Origin: Loxodes magnus
Taxonomy: Eukaryota; Ciliophora; Karyorelictea; Loxodida; Loxodidae
Direction: 5' to 3'
Assembly (NCBI GenBank): GCA_946699065.1
Contig: CAMPDV010001713.1
Span: 1-64,000 of the forward strand
Length of the DNA stretch: 64,000 nucleotides
The notes beneath the pieces are model-generated. The model was not told where the DNA came from and searched no databases. It saw nothing but the letters and a program-made list of their open reading frames with translations. Below, piece by piece: positions 48,501 through 60,800 of this stretch. The position numbers and the translations under genes were made by a program. Each line of letters starts with the position of its first letter. Within the stretch, counting starts at the first letter, position 1.

Positions 48501-51383
48501 GGTTTAATAAATATAAAGGATTTTGCATTTTAGTATTAAATAATTATAAAGATAAAAAAGAGATTTATAAATAAAATTTATTTATCTGTAAAGGGTATAA
48601 ATTCATATATAATTCGACTAGATTATTCCATTTTTATAAACTTAATTTACTATTTTAGAAAAAGCAAAATGATTATAGCATACAACACAAAATGATTAAT
48701 TATTATAAAAGTAAAATAAAAGGAAAAATAATTTAAAGTTTATTAGAAGTTAATGCCAAGAAACATTTTTAGATGAAATAAATAATTGATATTTTGTATT
48801 TGAAATACTTAAAAGTATTGAGAAAGAAATTTTAAGACATTTTTAATTGATAATATAAAAAAAGTATTAGAACTATATATAAAAATAAAATTCTAAAAGT
48901 GAATGATGAAATAAAATATATTAATATGGTATTAAAATTTAATTAAACTAATACAGAAAAATAGATTTACTATAAGAAATATTTCTTTATTTTTTAGTAT
49001 TTTGGTGAGATACCTACATCTAATAATGCAATAGCTTTAATATATTTTTATTGAAATAACTCGTAAAGAAATAAGTTTCACTATGACTGTTAAATAATTA
49101 TATAATATAAAAATGATAATAGAAATGAATAAAGCTAATTAACTTAAAAATAAGCAATAATATTTAACTTGTATATTTGAAATAGTAAATAATCCTTAAT
49201 TCATAAAAAATCTCATAATGGTACTAATAAATATATTAGAAAATAATAAACTAATTTATTACGATAATCACTAGGAAATTTAAAACACTTTTATTATTTT
49301 ATAAAAATAATTAATAAATTAAAGGAATAATCATTAATTTTATTTAAGCAAATGCTACTATGAGAGTAAAATTAAATGGTTATGAAAAAGTAAAATCACA
49401 GAAAGAAATATTTTTATATACTGGAAGAGTAATAAAATTACAAAATGAATTTTAGAAATAAATATAGTAAATTTTTATAACCTAGCAAAAAGATGAAGAT
49501 TGATATTATTTTATGCTATCTACTTTTTTAATTTTATTAAGAAAATAAGTAAATTATGAGTTTTTTAAATGACTAAAAATATAGATTCTTATAATAGTAA
49601 TAATTTAGTATATTTTCTTTTACTATTAGAAAAATTAATTATTAGAAGCACTGTTTAAATTATTTATTTTGCTTTAAAATTACAAAATTCAAGTTCTATA
49701 ATGCTAAATGTAGCAAAAGAATAAAAAATTTTATTTTAATTGTCTTTTTTACTATAAAAAGTGTTAGGAAAATTTGAAAAATTTGTATAATAAATTCAGT
49801 TATTTCCTTAAAGTATAGATGGGATATTATATTATTATCCTTTATTAATCAATTTAATTAGTTTTAACAAAATGATTATCCAAAATATAACTATTTGCTA
49901 ATGTAAAAAGGAAACTTATTAGTAGATTAAATTAGTTTTAAAAGGATTAAAAAAGCTAGGTTATGCTAATTAACTATGTTTGTTAATAACTCTATGAATA
50001 GTTTAGATTTTAATGATTTGAATCTATTAATTCATGCGATTTTACTTTAATTTAAACTAAATCAGTTAAAAGAATACAGACTCTGATATTGCAATTTTAT
50101 TGTCAAAATACTCTTAACAATTTTTGCCTTATCAGAGACATTTAAGTGTGCTTCCTTAGGTAAAATATACAACATCTAAGAATTATCTTATTTAAGAGAT
50201 AATTTAAATCTATAAACTGAAGCACACTTTTAACGTACAAATTTTTCACCATATTCCAACTTAATTCAGTACATTTGCTTATGTGGTTAAGATTTTGAGA
50301 AATATGAACACATATTAAGTTGTTTTTATTATAGAGATACTCTTAGGAATTTACGAGTTATAAAATGATTATAGGAACTAAAAATAAGAATTAAAGTCCT
50401 AAAATGTAAAATTTTCAAAGACAAGAAAATACTTAAGAAGCACTAAGATTTTTTAAAATTTTCAAAAGAGAAAACTAAATAAATTTCTTAGATGGAAGGA
50501 TACAATGAAGAAACCTATCTTTGGTATTATAGCAGTATGGTTGAGACTTAAAGATATGATAAATATAAACTTTTATATAGCTTAATTTACGTGATTACTC
50601 CAATTAATTAAGAAATGATGCCTTAATATTATTAAATAATGAAGCTATTATAGTATACCGATATTAATATTTTGAATCTATTTAATAATGTAAATTTTTT
50701 AAATTATAAGATAAATAAATTTTAAATAATAAAGCAGTAATAGTATTAAATGCTTAATTTTAAGAAAAACAAAACAAACATATATTTAAATTACGAAAGA
50801 AGGAATTTAGTATCATTATAAAATAAAGTTTTGAATGTAAAAGTTTATTAAATAAATTTATTAGGTTGTAATATAATTTTTATGCTTGTGACATTAAAAT
50901 GGATATTTTATGTTTATAAACCACTAAAATTTTAATTATTATCAAATTAAAGGAAGAGATTGGAAACTGCATGCAGTTGAGGGAATTAAAACCAAGATTA
51001 AGAATTTGAAAATCTAAACAGTGAGAAAAGATAAAAAGCTTATAGCATATAAATAAAGTCCTTGTCAATCTATATTCTAGAGAATATCTTTTCATATTTA
51101 AACTGGAATGAAGTATGAAAAAGTGATTTAGTTTAGAAGAAGTGAAATATTAAGATTCAATTAATTGAAATAAATTATCTATATATCCTTTAATATAGTA
51201 AGAATTAGCACAATAAAGAAACTAATGAATCTTAATTATTATTGTTAATTCAATTTTATCAAAGGGTAAAGTAGATTTTCAATAAAAGCATAAAGCATAA
51301 TTCTAACACTTTATTTGATAATCTAAATTATGCAAATTAAATTTTTTATTATGTTATAGAAAAAGAATTCCATTAAAAAAAAT
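48501..51383. other. A+T desert
   Basis: Nearly 2.9 kb without recognised features. The short minus-strand ORF at 50880-51095 has no support. Confidence 0.5.
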
Positions 51384-52260
51384 ATGGTAGAAGGTTTCAA
51401 AAAGGGCTTCTATACCACCTCTTTCTAAGCTAAAAAGGAAGAGAGGAAGCAGGAAACCTAAATTTCTAAACACCACACGTCATCTTCCAAAACCTAACCT
51501 TCTTCTTAAACCATATAGGAGCAACTCTAAACAACACCCCCAGACAACCCTAGAAACACTAACATGCAACAATATCGACTGAGGACCTTCCCAAGAAGCA
51601 AAAGATTAGTAACTTTCAGGCCTAGAATAGGACATTCAACCCCTACATGGACCTCGGAGATCTCAATAAAGAACAAATCTTAGGAATGACGAAGGAGGAA
51701 ATGGCTAAGCTTATCTTAGCATTAATAGGAAAAAATAAAAATCTGGAAAAACAGATTGAAGAACTAGCTTAAGAACAGCAAGAGCATTTAGAAGATGAGG
51801 AAACCCATGCTCCTAGAAACTTAAACCAGGTTGCAATGAATATCAGAATTGACGAATTCGATAGACAACTGGAACAATTATACGAATCGAATAAGATATT
51901 CATATCAAATTGGAAAAATTAGAGACAAGTGTAAAATAATAAGCTATGCAATCTATCCCAATGGAGATTGAATAAGAGAATAATAAGCCAATTGAACAAA
52001 TTAAAGAGAAATATTATAGGAAAAAATGTTACATCTGCAGGAGAACAGTCCACCTATGGAGACGATGCTGGAAGAGAAAGAAGATCTAATAGAAAATATG
52101 GAATGACCTAACCTAATTTTACCCAACCAGGAATGGAGAAATTTATAATAAGAAAGCAAGCTATATGAAGAGACAACCATTCCGAAAACTTGACAGTGAA
52201 GGGAGGAGAATACCACCTAGAGATCACATTCCTATTGGTTGGATAGGGAAGTAGGAAGCT
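51384..52260 (+). pseudogene. Coiled-coil/zinc-knuckle element, M-type, frameshifted
   Basis: It starts MVEGFKKGFYTTSF at ATG 51384, like the copy at 53548. The frame changes at about 51580 and again at about 51900-51950. The middle frame gives a coil (MTKEEMAKLILALIGKNKN, LEKQIEELAQEQQE), and the last frame gives a complete knuckle at 52027-52068 (Cys, Cys, His, Cys in KKCYICRRTVHLWRRCW). So the zinc site is preserved while the frame is broken twice. These could be old indels or, less likely, unspliced tiny introns. No (TTA)n tail is clear at the 3' end. Confidence 0.6.
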
Positions 52261-53547
52261 CTTAAGTAGACGATCCTTCTTTAACACTTTAACTTAATTT
52301 AATGTTACAGAAAAAGAATTAATTCAAAGTAAAATAAAAGAAACATTTAATTACTTAATTGAAATCTCTAAAAGGAAAAGCAAATTAAAAATATAGAATC
52401 ACAAAAATAGCCAATCACATATGGAAAATAAATAAAAAAACTAACTTTAAAAGGAGAGCTTTGAAATAACTATATTGGATAGATTTAATAAGCTTGGACT
52501 AACTTATAATATTTAAAATTATATAAGTGTGATAATGATGAAATTAATTTTAAAAACTTATAATAATTATAGCATCTAAAATACTTCTCATTAGGCTCTA
52601 ATATTAGCAAACTAATAACAGGAAATTTTTTAAAGTTTAATAATGAATGCTTCTACAAAGCATTTCTATCTATCAAAGCACTATCATTAACTTTCAATTT
52701 TTAATTAATTATTTAACTTTAAAAAGAGATGATCTTTAGGAGTTAAGAATTTACTTTGATGGAGTACAAACAGAACAACTTATTAAACCATTAGAAAAGT
52801 TCACAGCTTATATAATTTAACATTTCGCTAAAATTCTGAGGAAAACGATTAATATTTGAATTATATAGGAAAAAGCTTTAAAAATCTAAGAAATTTATCT
52901 TAAGAGAATGATGAGTATGCAAAACAATATTTTATATAGTTCTTTATAGTTATTAATACAAAATTAGAGGAATCTTGAATCACTTACATTAGACTCATGA
53001 TCAAGAATTTAGTGAAGAGTGTGTTGAAAACATTTTTAAAAAGAACAGATATTTAAGAGAGTTAAAATTTTTTATTTGGTGATTTAGAATGAGAAATTAA
53101 ATACGAAAGATGATGAAGGTAAGTTCTATCTAAATCTTTTTATGTGATTTTGATGATAAGTGTAATACAAAAGAAATGTAAGATCAAGTGAAGAGTTAAG
53201 GATAAAGTTTCTCTTGCTGGGAGTAGATATAGAAGACTGATTTAACAAGGATTGGATTAAAAACAAAAAGAATTAAGTATTATTATAATATTTTTAATGC
53301 TAAGTAGAATGTATAAAATATAATACATTAATTAAATAAAACTTATAGCTTCATCATATTTATAAATATTCAAAAGCATTCCTTTTATACCATATTATTC
53401 TATAATATCCTTTATTTTATTTTCTCTTATTATACTCGTACTAAGTAGGTCGAGTTTACTCATATTAATTAGATGAATGTAACGTTTTAATAATAGTAAA
53501 ATATGATAGATATAAAATTAATATGCTTTTAAAAAAGAAAATAAAAA
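52261..53547. other. Intergenic stretch between two M-type elements
   Basis: A+T-rich with purine-rich parts. No feature could be supported. Confidence 0.4.
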
Positions 53548-54468
53548 ATGGTTGAAGGTTTCAAGTCAGGCTTCTATACCACCTCTTCCTAAGCCAAAAA
53601 GGAAGGGAGGAAGCAAGAAACCAAGTCTTAATAATCTTAACAATCTTCTCTATCACAACCTTGATCAACACTGAACTAATAACTTGGAATCTAACAAAAC
53701 GAACGAAAGCCAACCTTGAAGAATATACACACGGAAACTCCAACCTGAAGCGAGAAGCCGAGTAAGCAGATGAAATCTGTTCTCCACCAGGAGGTATCAG
53801 AGTTCAACCCTTCTGGCCAGATGAGCATGGAGTAGCTCATCAAAGTGGAACTGAACCTCCAGGAAGAGGTCAAGAGATTGAAGAAGGACAACGATATGCT
53901 GATGGCAAAGCTAGACCTAGCAGAAGGAATTGAGTCAAGACTTATGACCTAGGAAAGAGATCTTAACACCTTTTGGAATATCTCACAAAATCAGATTAAC
54001 GAATCCTAAAATTAGCTTTAGAAACAGACTGAACTGGATAACAGATTCGGAAAAGTAGAAGAGAAATTATAAACTTTTAAGAAAGAGTAAAGCGAAACTG
54101 GAGCTATAAAAATGGAAATTGAAGCCTAAAAAGACTAAAGAAATCAAGGAGAATAATTCAAAATAGAAAAGAAATGTTTCTGCTGTGGAAGCGCATGACA
54201 TTTTTATCGGAAATGTTAGAAATTCTAATAGAAATAAAGAAACTATTGGATAAAAGAACAACAAAAGAAGAAGCAAGAATGAAAAGAATGTATTGCAACC
54301 CAGATAGTTCAATATACAAGATTAAGATGGAACCAAGGCAAGTTAAAGGAAGGAAAACCTGGAGAAACCCGAGTTCCCAATCTCGCTAAAATTGGACGTC
54401 CCAAAAATTTATATTTAACAGCAGGGAGCATGAACTGCTGTCCTCCTGACGGGGTTGGAAATCCCTAA
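53548..54468 (+). CDS. Coiled-coil protein with CCHC zinc knuckle, M-type, intact copy
   Basis: A single frame of 306 codons runs from ATG 53548 (MVEGFKSGFYTTSS) to TAA 54466. A Ser/Gln-rich N-terminus precedes the coil (KVELNLQEEVKRLKKDNDML) and the RLMTQERDL block; its Gln codon at 53950 is TAG. A second Gln-rich coil leads to a complete CX2CX4HX4C knuckle at Cys210, Cys213, His218 and Cys223 in KKCFCCGSAWHFYRKCQKFQ; the residue before His is Trp coded TGA. A basic tail follows. A (TTA)n run lies at about 54490-54505. With the 27118 copy it is the best-preserved member of the family, so recent activity is plausible. The short standard-code ORFs here on both strands are shadows. Confidence 0.74.
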
Positions 54469-54505
54469 AACGGAAAACTTAAAATTAATAATATTATTAT
54501 TATAT

Positions 54506-54967
54506 GCTTTTAAAAAAGCTTAAAATTATAAAAAATATGGCTTAGTTTATTATTTATTCAAATATAGGTCCTTCTTTAAACTCTAGTTAACTATTTATTT
54601 CATTTAATAAAAATTATTTTATATTATAATTTTTAACTTTTAAGTACTTGAAAATGTCTAACTTTTGATATCGAACTTGTAATTTTTTTTCATTTGTCTA
54701 AGAAGTTTATTATGGTATAGTAAAGTTAATTATTATGCTATTTATACTTTAATTATTTTTTCCTCTAGGTAAATGTAAACTTTTAATATTTAAACTTCTC
54801 TTTAACTTTAGTTTTCTCTTCTTTACTTCTACATGCTTTAATCAGAAAAAATCAAAGGTATCACTTCAACATATAGACCTTTGGATATAATTTATAAAAT
54901 AAGATAAACTAAATTTTAGTGATTTGATTCTCTTTATATTTCAAACAAGGATTATTAAATAAATAAA
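54506..54967. other. A+T-rich stretch
   Basis: Nothing recognised. Confidence 0.45.
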
Positions 54968-55290
54968 TTAGATTAGAGAGCGTGTAGAACCTCAATGACG
55001 CGCAGCTCTTTAATACAGATTTTTAAAGTAAAAAAATTCTTTTCTGAAGTCTTCCATAGTGCTAGCATCCTTTGTAAATCTCGTCTTCTATAGGGTGTGA
55101 TTGGAATGCTCCGTAAGAGACCTTAGTATCAATCATCTTTCATTAATAACGTTTACTTGATGCCTCTTTAGTCGTTTTCTTCTCTCTTGGCTCCTACCAA
55201 GATTCTTGTTCGGTTCTTCGCCCATGGATACTTCTTGGTACCAGATTTTAAGTTAATATAATTTGGGGGATTACTCCTCCCTATTTATTT
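54968..55290 (-). repeat. SINE-like repeat, copy b
   Basis: It is a near-full-length partner of the copy at 5515. On the minus strand both run from GGGAGGAG...CC through TCTGGTACCA, ACTAAGGTCTCTTA, CTATAGAAGAC, GCTAGCACT and GAAGACTTCAG to AAAGAGCTGCGCGTCATTGA and CGCTCT. Indels differ between the copies, which argues against a coding role. A TTTATTTATTT-like tail follows on the minus strand. Confidence 0.58.
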
Positions 55291-55513
55291 ATATTATTAA
55301 TAAATATATCTAAGATCTTTACCTTTAAGTCTAGAAATTTGAAAAGTAAGAAGTAAAAAATAAGAAAGAAAGGCTAAAATTGATTTTTAAAGAAACCAAT
55401 AAAAAATTGAGTTAACAATGTTAAGAATTTTGAAAAGGTGAGAAAGATACCATTTCTAAAAAAGTAATTTGAACTTACAATATAATTTATTTTTTAAGCA
55501 GTTTTATAATCCA

Positions 55514-55535
55514 ATATAATATAATATAATATAAT
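55514..55535 (-). repeat. (ATAAT)n simple repeat next to the rRNA fragment
   Basis: Four or more 5-base units abut, within about 10-20 bases, the end of the LSU-rRNA-like segment that is 3' in rRNA orientation. Position and orientation fit a retroposition tail. Confidence 0.5.
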
Positions 55536-55544
55536 TTAAATAGG

Positions 55545-56009
55545 GTGGTCCTTACCTTTTAAGGTCGCGAGAAGAATTCTCCAGAGATGAACTAATTTTG
55601 AAGCAACCTTTTCTAAATGTGGGACCTGATTAATCTCTTTATCATGGGTTGGAAATCTACACTGGTTAGTACTTAAAATGTCATCTCTTCTTCATTATAA
55701 TTAGATAATCAAACATCCATATCATCTTTTATTTCGAATTTTTGAAAATTTCTATCCAGTTGCATTGCTAGAAAGTTACGGCATGACAGGATAAGAAAAG
55801 CGACATTAAGAGTAATGGTATTTCAAGATCGCGGCCTCCCACTTACTCTACACCTCCTACGCCGCTCTACGCGCCAGACAAGAGTCAAACTCAACAGGAG
55901 TTTCTTTCCCCTCTGATCATACCAAGCCCGTTCTTTTGGCTGTGGTTTCTCTGGATAGGAGCAGTAGGAGTCTCGCTAATCCATTCATGCACGTCACTAA
56001 TTAGATGAT

Positions 56010-56047
<38 letters not shown>

Positions 56048-56160
56048 TGTCGTTTACCCGCGCTTCGTTAAATCTCATCACCTGAAAGTCTCAAACTCTC
56101 CACACATAAAATAGGGATCATTAATAGGATAATAACGATCCTAAAGATCCTTACGAAAAG
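55545..56160 (-). rRNA. LSU (28S) rRNA fragment, likely retroposed pseudogene
   Basis: The minus strand contains unmistakable LSU rRNA: CTCTCTTAAGGTAGCCAAAT, CATCTAATTAGTGACG, GCATGAATGGATTA, AAACCACAGCC and GTAGAGTAAGTGGGAGGCC, all in the right order (core about 55790-56110). Only this part of the molecule is present; neither the rest of LSU nor SSU or 5.8S lies nearby. The Tetrahymena-type group I intron site (CTCTCT/TAAGG) is uninterrupted. Some normally invariant positions differ, for example GGATTAGCGAGACTCCTACT where GGATTAACGAGATTCCCACT is usual, so the copy is probably not functional. The stretch 55545-55790 should be the next LSU domain but is weaker and could be partly foreign. A simple-repeat tail follows its 3' end. 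Confidence 0.85.
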
Positions 56161-57239
56161 GGTTAGTTTCTGTGATAATATATACTAATAATTTCTTGTC
56201 TATACCGTTAGTTTAACTTTGTATAATTGATTTATGGAAATTATCAAAGATTATCAAATGTTCAGTCTATATTTTATCTATATAAAATAAATCGAAAATA
56301 GTTATTATGAAGAATTATTAAAATCTAGTGCTTTTAATTTGGATTAATTTAGATATATTTGCTTATCTATTCTAGTAATTTAAGCAAATTAAATATGAAT
56401 ACTATGTCGCTATAGCACAATGAATACAGTTGCTTCTAAAATTTTATATTGTTAGCTCATTATAATACTATAATTAATTGCCTTCTTTTATTAGCCACTA
56501 TAATAATTAGTTCTATCTAAATAAATTAAAAGTAATTTGAAATAGTCTCTAAGCTATCTTTGAGATTTAATCCTAGGTTTTGTTATCTAAAGTAAATTTT
56601 TAAGAATTACTAAAAATAATAACGAACACTCACTTGAATGTTACTAAACTTGAATTCATCTAATAGAAAAATTTTAAGGTTTAATTATTTAAGTTAAGGA
56701 TTGAAAGCTTTGCTGACATAAAATAAATGGTATGGTAAAAAATAAATCAGTGATACATTAAATTTATCTATCCGTCACTAAAAAAATTATTAATTTATCT
56801 ATACTTTGTTTATACGAACAAAATTGAAAATATCATGCATAATCTATCAAATGGTGAAGTGCTAACTTTAATAGTAACTTTAAAAATATAAATATGATGC
56901 TTGAATACAAAGTGTAAATATTATGATATATAGACGAAAATATGAAGATAACACATTTAAGAAAATGTGCTATTTATTTAATAAAGCATTTATAATAGAT
57001 TTTAAATAATGTGAATTCCATTTTTAAAGTTTAATAAGACCTTCCATCTAACTCTAGTAAAAATGAAAAGAACTAGTCTTTTATAGTGATAGTATTAAGT
57101 GAGTGTTTTACAATTCATATCTCAAGTTACTCTCAAAATATTATATCGATGTTAAATTAATTTGTTTATTCTTATACATTTCAAATATCTTATAAAAAGA
57201 GCTTTTTACTTATTAATAAAATTAGATTTTTTTAAGATT
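56161..57239. other. A+T-rich stretch
   Basis: Nothing recognised. Confidence 0.45.
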
Positions 57240-57830
57240 ATAGTATTATTAAATAGGAAGAATTTCATCAATGCGCTTGTTGTTGATTTAGTAAATATAC
57301 AATTCTTAAAATTTTTTTAATGAAAGTCTCGATTCACTACATCCTTCATTTAATTCAGGTTAATACCAATTATCGAATTTTTCTTTTTATTAACTTTATT
57401 TTGTTTGTAAATCAAAATGTTAACGATTCATTTTCAGGTTATTCTAAGATACCTCTTTTACTACTTGTCCTTATTCTGAATTATATGATCTAACTAACTA
57501 TATTTACTTTAAGTATTCTTCTTTTACTTAAAATTTGTTCTAGTGACGATTTGTGTATATGCTGGTAGTTCTATTTCATTAGCAAACTCTTAGTTAAAAG
57601 AATTAAAGAAAGCTTAATTAGTATATATAGCCAAATTATCTAGCACAGGCATAAGACTTATAATTTGCTTCTTTTTACCTTGAATAAGCTCAAAAGTAAT
57701 TTGATATAGCTTATAAAGGTATGAAACCCAAAATTTAAATTAGAAATAGACAATAGGTTTTTTATTAGTAGACTGACTAATTAATACTATTATACCTTTG
57801 AACTCAATCACTAGACTTTTAAAAATCTAA
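57240..57830 (-). pseudogene. Possible Tc1/mariner-IS630-type transposase remnant
   Basis: One minus-strand frame gives a block that resembles the second catalytic region of IS630/Tc1 transposases: a helix before MPVLDNLAIYTNQ, followed about 20 residues later by ELPAYTQ. In the family this reads DNA.IH and then LPAYSP..NPIE. The Asp codon lies at 57638-57640. The His is Tyr and the NPIE part is not clear. The first catalytic Asp and terminal inverted repeats were not found. Given that all frames are open here, this is a tentative call. Confidence 0.3.
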
Positions 57831-57859
57831 AGAAATTATTAGAAAGAATAATATAAAAA

Positions 57860-60800
57860 GAGACTAGAAGTTTAAAAATGTAATAAGTAAAAGGAGCAAA
57901 TGGTAATAATAATGAAGCTTAGAAGCTTAATATTATTATAAGATTATAAAGAGAACTTAAGCAGCTTTTAAAAGCTATCTTTTAATAATGCTTTGGAATT
58001 AAAAGTTTATAAAGCAATAGATAAAAAAAAATTTTGATTTTGCTTTTAATTTATTTAAAGTTAAAGATATAAAGCAAGCTAGTATTCATTTGGCTTAAAT
58101 GAAAAATTAATAGAGTAAATATTTATGGTCATGTTGTAGAGTGAACATAGGTGAGATTGAAAAATATCATTAAGCAAAGAAATAAAGAGTAAAAAATAAA
58201 GAACAGAAATTCTCTCATATACGATATGCAAAGTAAGGCTACAAAAGATATATTTTAAGTGAAAATAACTTTAAATTCGGTATCTTGCTTAGAATGGAAA
58301 ATAAAAGGTTTTGCACAAAAAGCGATCAAAAAAATTTTGTTAATAATTGAAAAAATACAAATAATTGAAAAAAATTCAAAGTGAAGTGGAAGAAATAAAG
58401 AATAGAAGATATAAAAAAAGAGTTCCTTTAATTTGGTGTTCTAACGTCAAAAAAAGATAAAAGTTTTACTGTTACAAAGAAAAAAAAAATTTTTGCAGGA
58501 TTTAAGTTATAATCCTTTCTTTGGCATTTTTTACTAGAACTAACATAAAACTTTTTTATAAAGCTATTTAATTCTTAAAATAATAGATTGAAGAATAATT
58601 TTAGAGAAACAGAATAAATCAAAATTCAATCAAAGAAAATCAATAGTAAGTTAGAATAAGAAATCTCATATATATGATAGATAGAGCATTTCCTAAAGAA
58701 TGTAATTTCAAAATACTCTTAACAAAATGAAATTAAGAAAAAAAAGATAATGATCAGTTTTTTTCAGACTTATGCTTAAACTATAATCGTAGATTAGTAA
58801 AAAAAAGAAAAGTAAGACAAAGAAATAGACAAATGGAACATTTTCAAATAACAAAATTTAAAGTTATATAACTTTGAAGAAATTCTTTAGGCTTTGTATA
58901 AAAATCAGCAGAATGTAATCAGTTATTAAGTATTTAGCTAAGCTTTAGTATAAATCCTGATGATAAAGAAACCTTAATAATAAAAAATCTTCACAAAGAA
59001 AATAAAATTTTAGAAAAACTAAATCTTAAGTTTTCTATTAAATAAGTTCACAATGACAAATTAAAAGATCAACATACTAAGTTCTAATGAGAAATATACC
59101 TAGTTTAATTAATAAAAAATGACTTCCAATATAAAAGATTTCTGGAAGAAGTAAAAAATAAATAAGAAAAAGAGATGGAATTACAGCTTTAAAATAAGTA
59201 ATGACAGTTTAGAGAATCAAACGTTTGCAAGTAAAAAGAGGTAAGAATATAAATATTTCTGGAAATAGTAAAGAGAACAAATAAATAAAATAAATTTGAA
59301 AAGTTATTTTTATATTTACAGTCCAAAGCTTGATATTATCTAAGTTTTCGACTATTTAATTTTGAAAAATATTCATTTATTTTAACATCTTCTATTCTTT
59401 CATATAAAGTTTTAAATTAACTTCTATGAAAGATACGAAATAAAATTTCGGTAATGCGTTTCATAAAACAATGATAAAAAAATGATTCGAGATTTTAGCC
59501 TTGAATCGCATCTAATTTGAATTTCGCGTATTGTCACTTTTTTATTTAGTATTTATAGGAATTACCTTTTTGTGTCCTACATTTCTAACTAAAGCAATTC
59601 TTCGAATTCGGGATGTTTTAAACTTTTACAGTATATTTTTCAGAAAAAAAGACTTTTATTTTTTATCAATTTTCTTTTTGTTCCAGGTACTAGTATCAGT
59701 TTCTTATTCTTTTTTATTTTTCTCCATAGCTAATTTATTTATATGATTTTCTAACATTTTTATACTTTAGCTCTTTTATTTTAGTAAACTTCCTTTTAGA
59801 AAGCAAAATAATTCTTATCTAGCTATCATTAAAACCCTTTTATTTTCATTTTATTCTTTTGATTTCACCTAAAGTACCAATACATTTATTAATCTTGTGA
59901 GTTATATTTAGAAATTGATTTTCCTCCTTTATAAAAGCTACATTTTATTACTTGTTATTAGGCAAATGATATAATAAAAACATAGTGTAACTAACTATTT
60001 TATTGATTGATTATAGTTTAATTAATAGAAAATACAAAAGACCCAAAGTTAATAGTATAACTTAAGTTTCTATTCCTAGGATAATTTAGTTATATCATTA
60101 TTCTTAAGATTGCTATTTGTATTACTTTATTAGTCAATTTAGCATTCGTATAGTTAAATGTATCCTACATTAAATCAGCAATCTCTTCTATTTTAACCTT
60201 AAAGTATTTCTAGTAATTAGCATATTAATTGGATATTTAAAGCTTACTCTTCCGTTTAATTTTGAATTTATAGCACTGACGATTATTAAATCTCTACTAT
60301 CATTAAAGCATATCACTATTCCTACTACAAATCTTACTTTTATTCCTCTTTTTCATAGTTTAATAGCAATATTAGAATAATAGAGTGCTACTATCTGTTA
60401 AAATTAGTATAAAGGTACTTAATTATAAGTAGTAAAGATATCATATTATAATAACAAAAGGGCTAAGTAATCTAATTAGCTAATAAGTAGACTAATAGAA
60501 GCTATTCTAATTGGTTATTATATTACTCATATCTAAAATAATAGTACTATACTTACCATCATTAATAACCTTTATTATTGCAATCAACTAAATTAAATTG
60601 AAATTAGTAATATAAGGTTAAGAAGGTGAGAAGGGTGTAATAAAACAGAAAATAAAAACTATTATGCTTTGACAAACTGTAACGTTTAGACTGATTAAAA
60701 AGATTAAAGACTCTAAATTAAGCAAGATAAGACATGGAGCGAGTAAGAAAAAGCGACCAGAAGAAAAGATAAAGATATTTTAAATATTTGACTAAGTATA

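Noticed and set aside
53561..54389. Overlapping short ORFs on both strands at 53.6-54.4 kb
   Set aside because: They are standard-code shadows of the zinc-knuckle protein that runs in one frame from 53548 with the reassigned code.
55545..56160. Functional rDNA locus
   Set aside because: Only part of LSU is present, conserved positions are changed, and no SSU, ITS or 5.8S is seen nearby.
60180..60560. Minus-strand translation resembling an ordinary protein (ALYYSNIAIKLWKRGIKV)
   Set aside because: Another frame of the same DNA reads equally well, and no family motif could be named.
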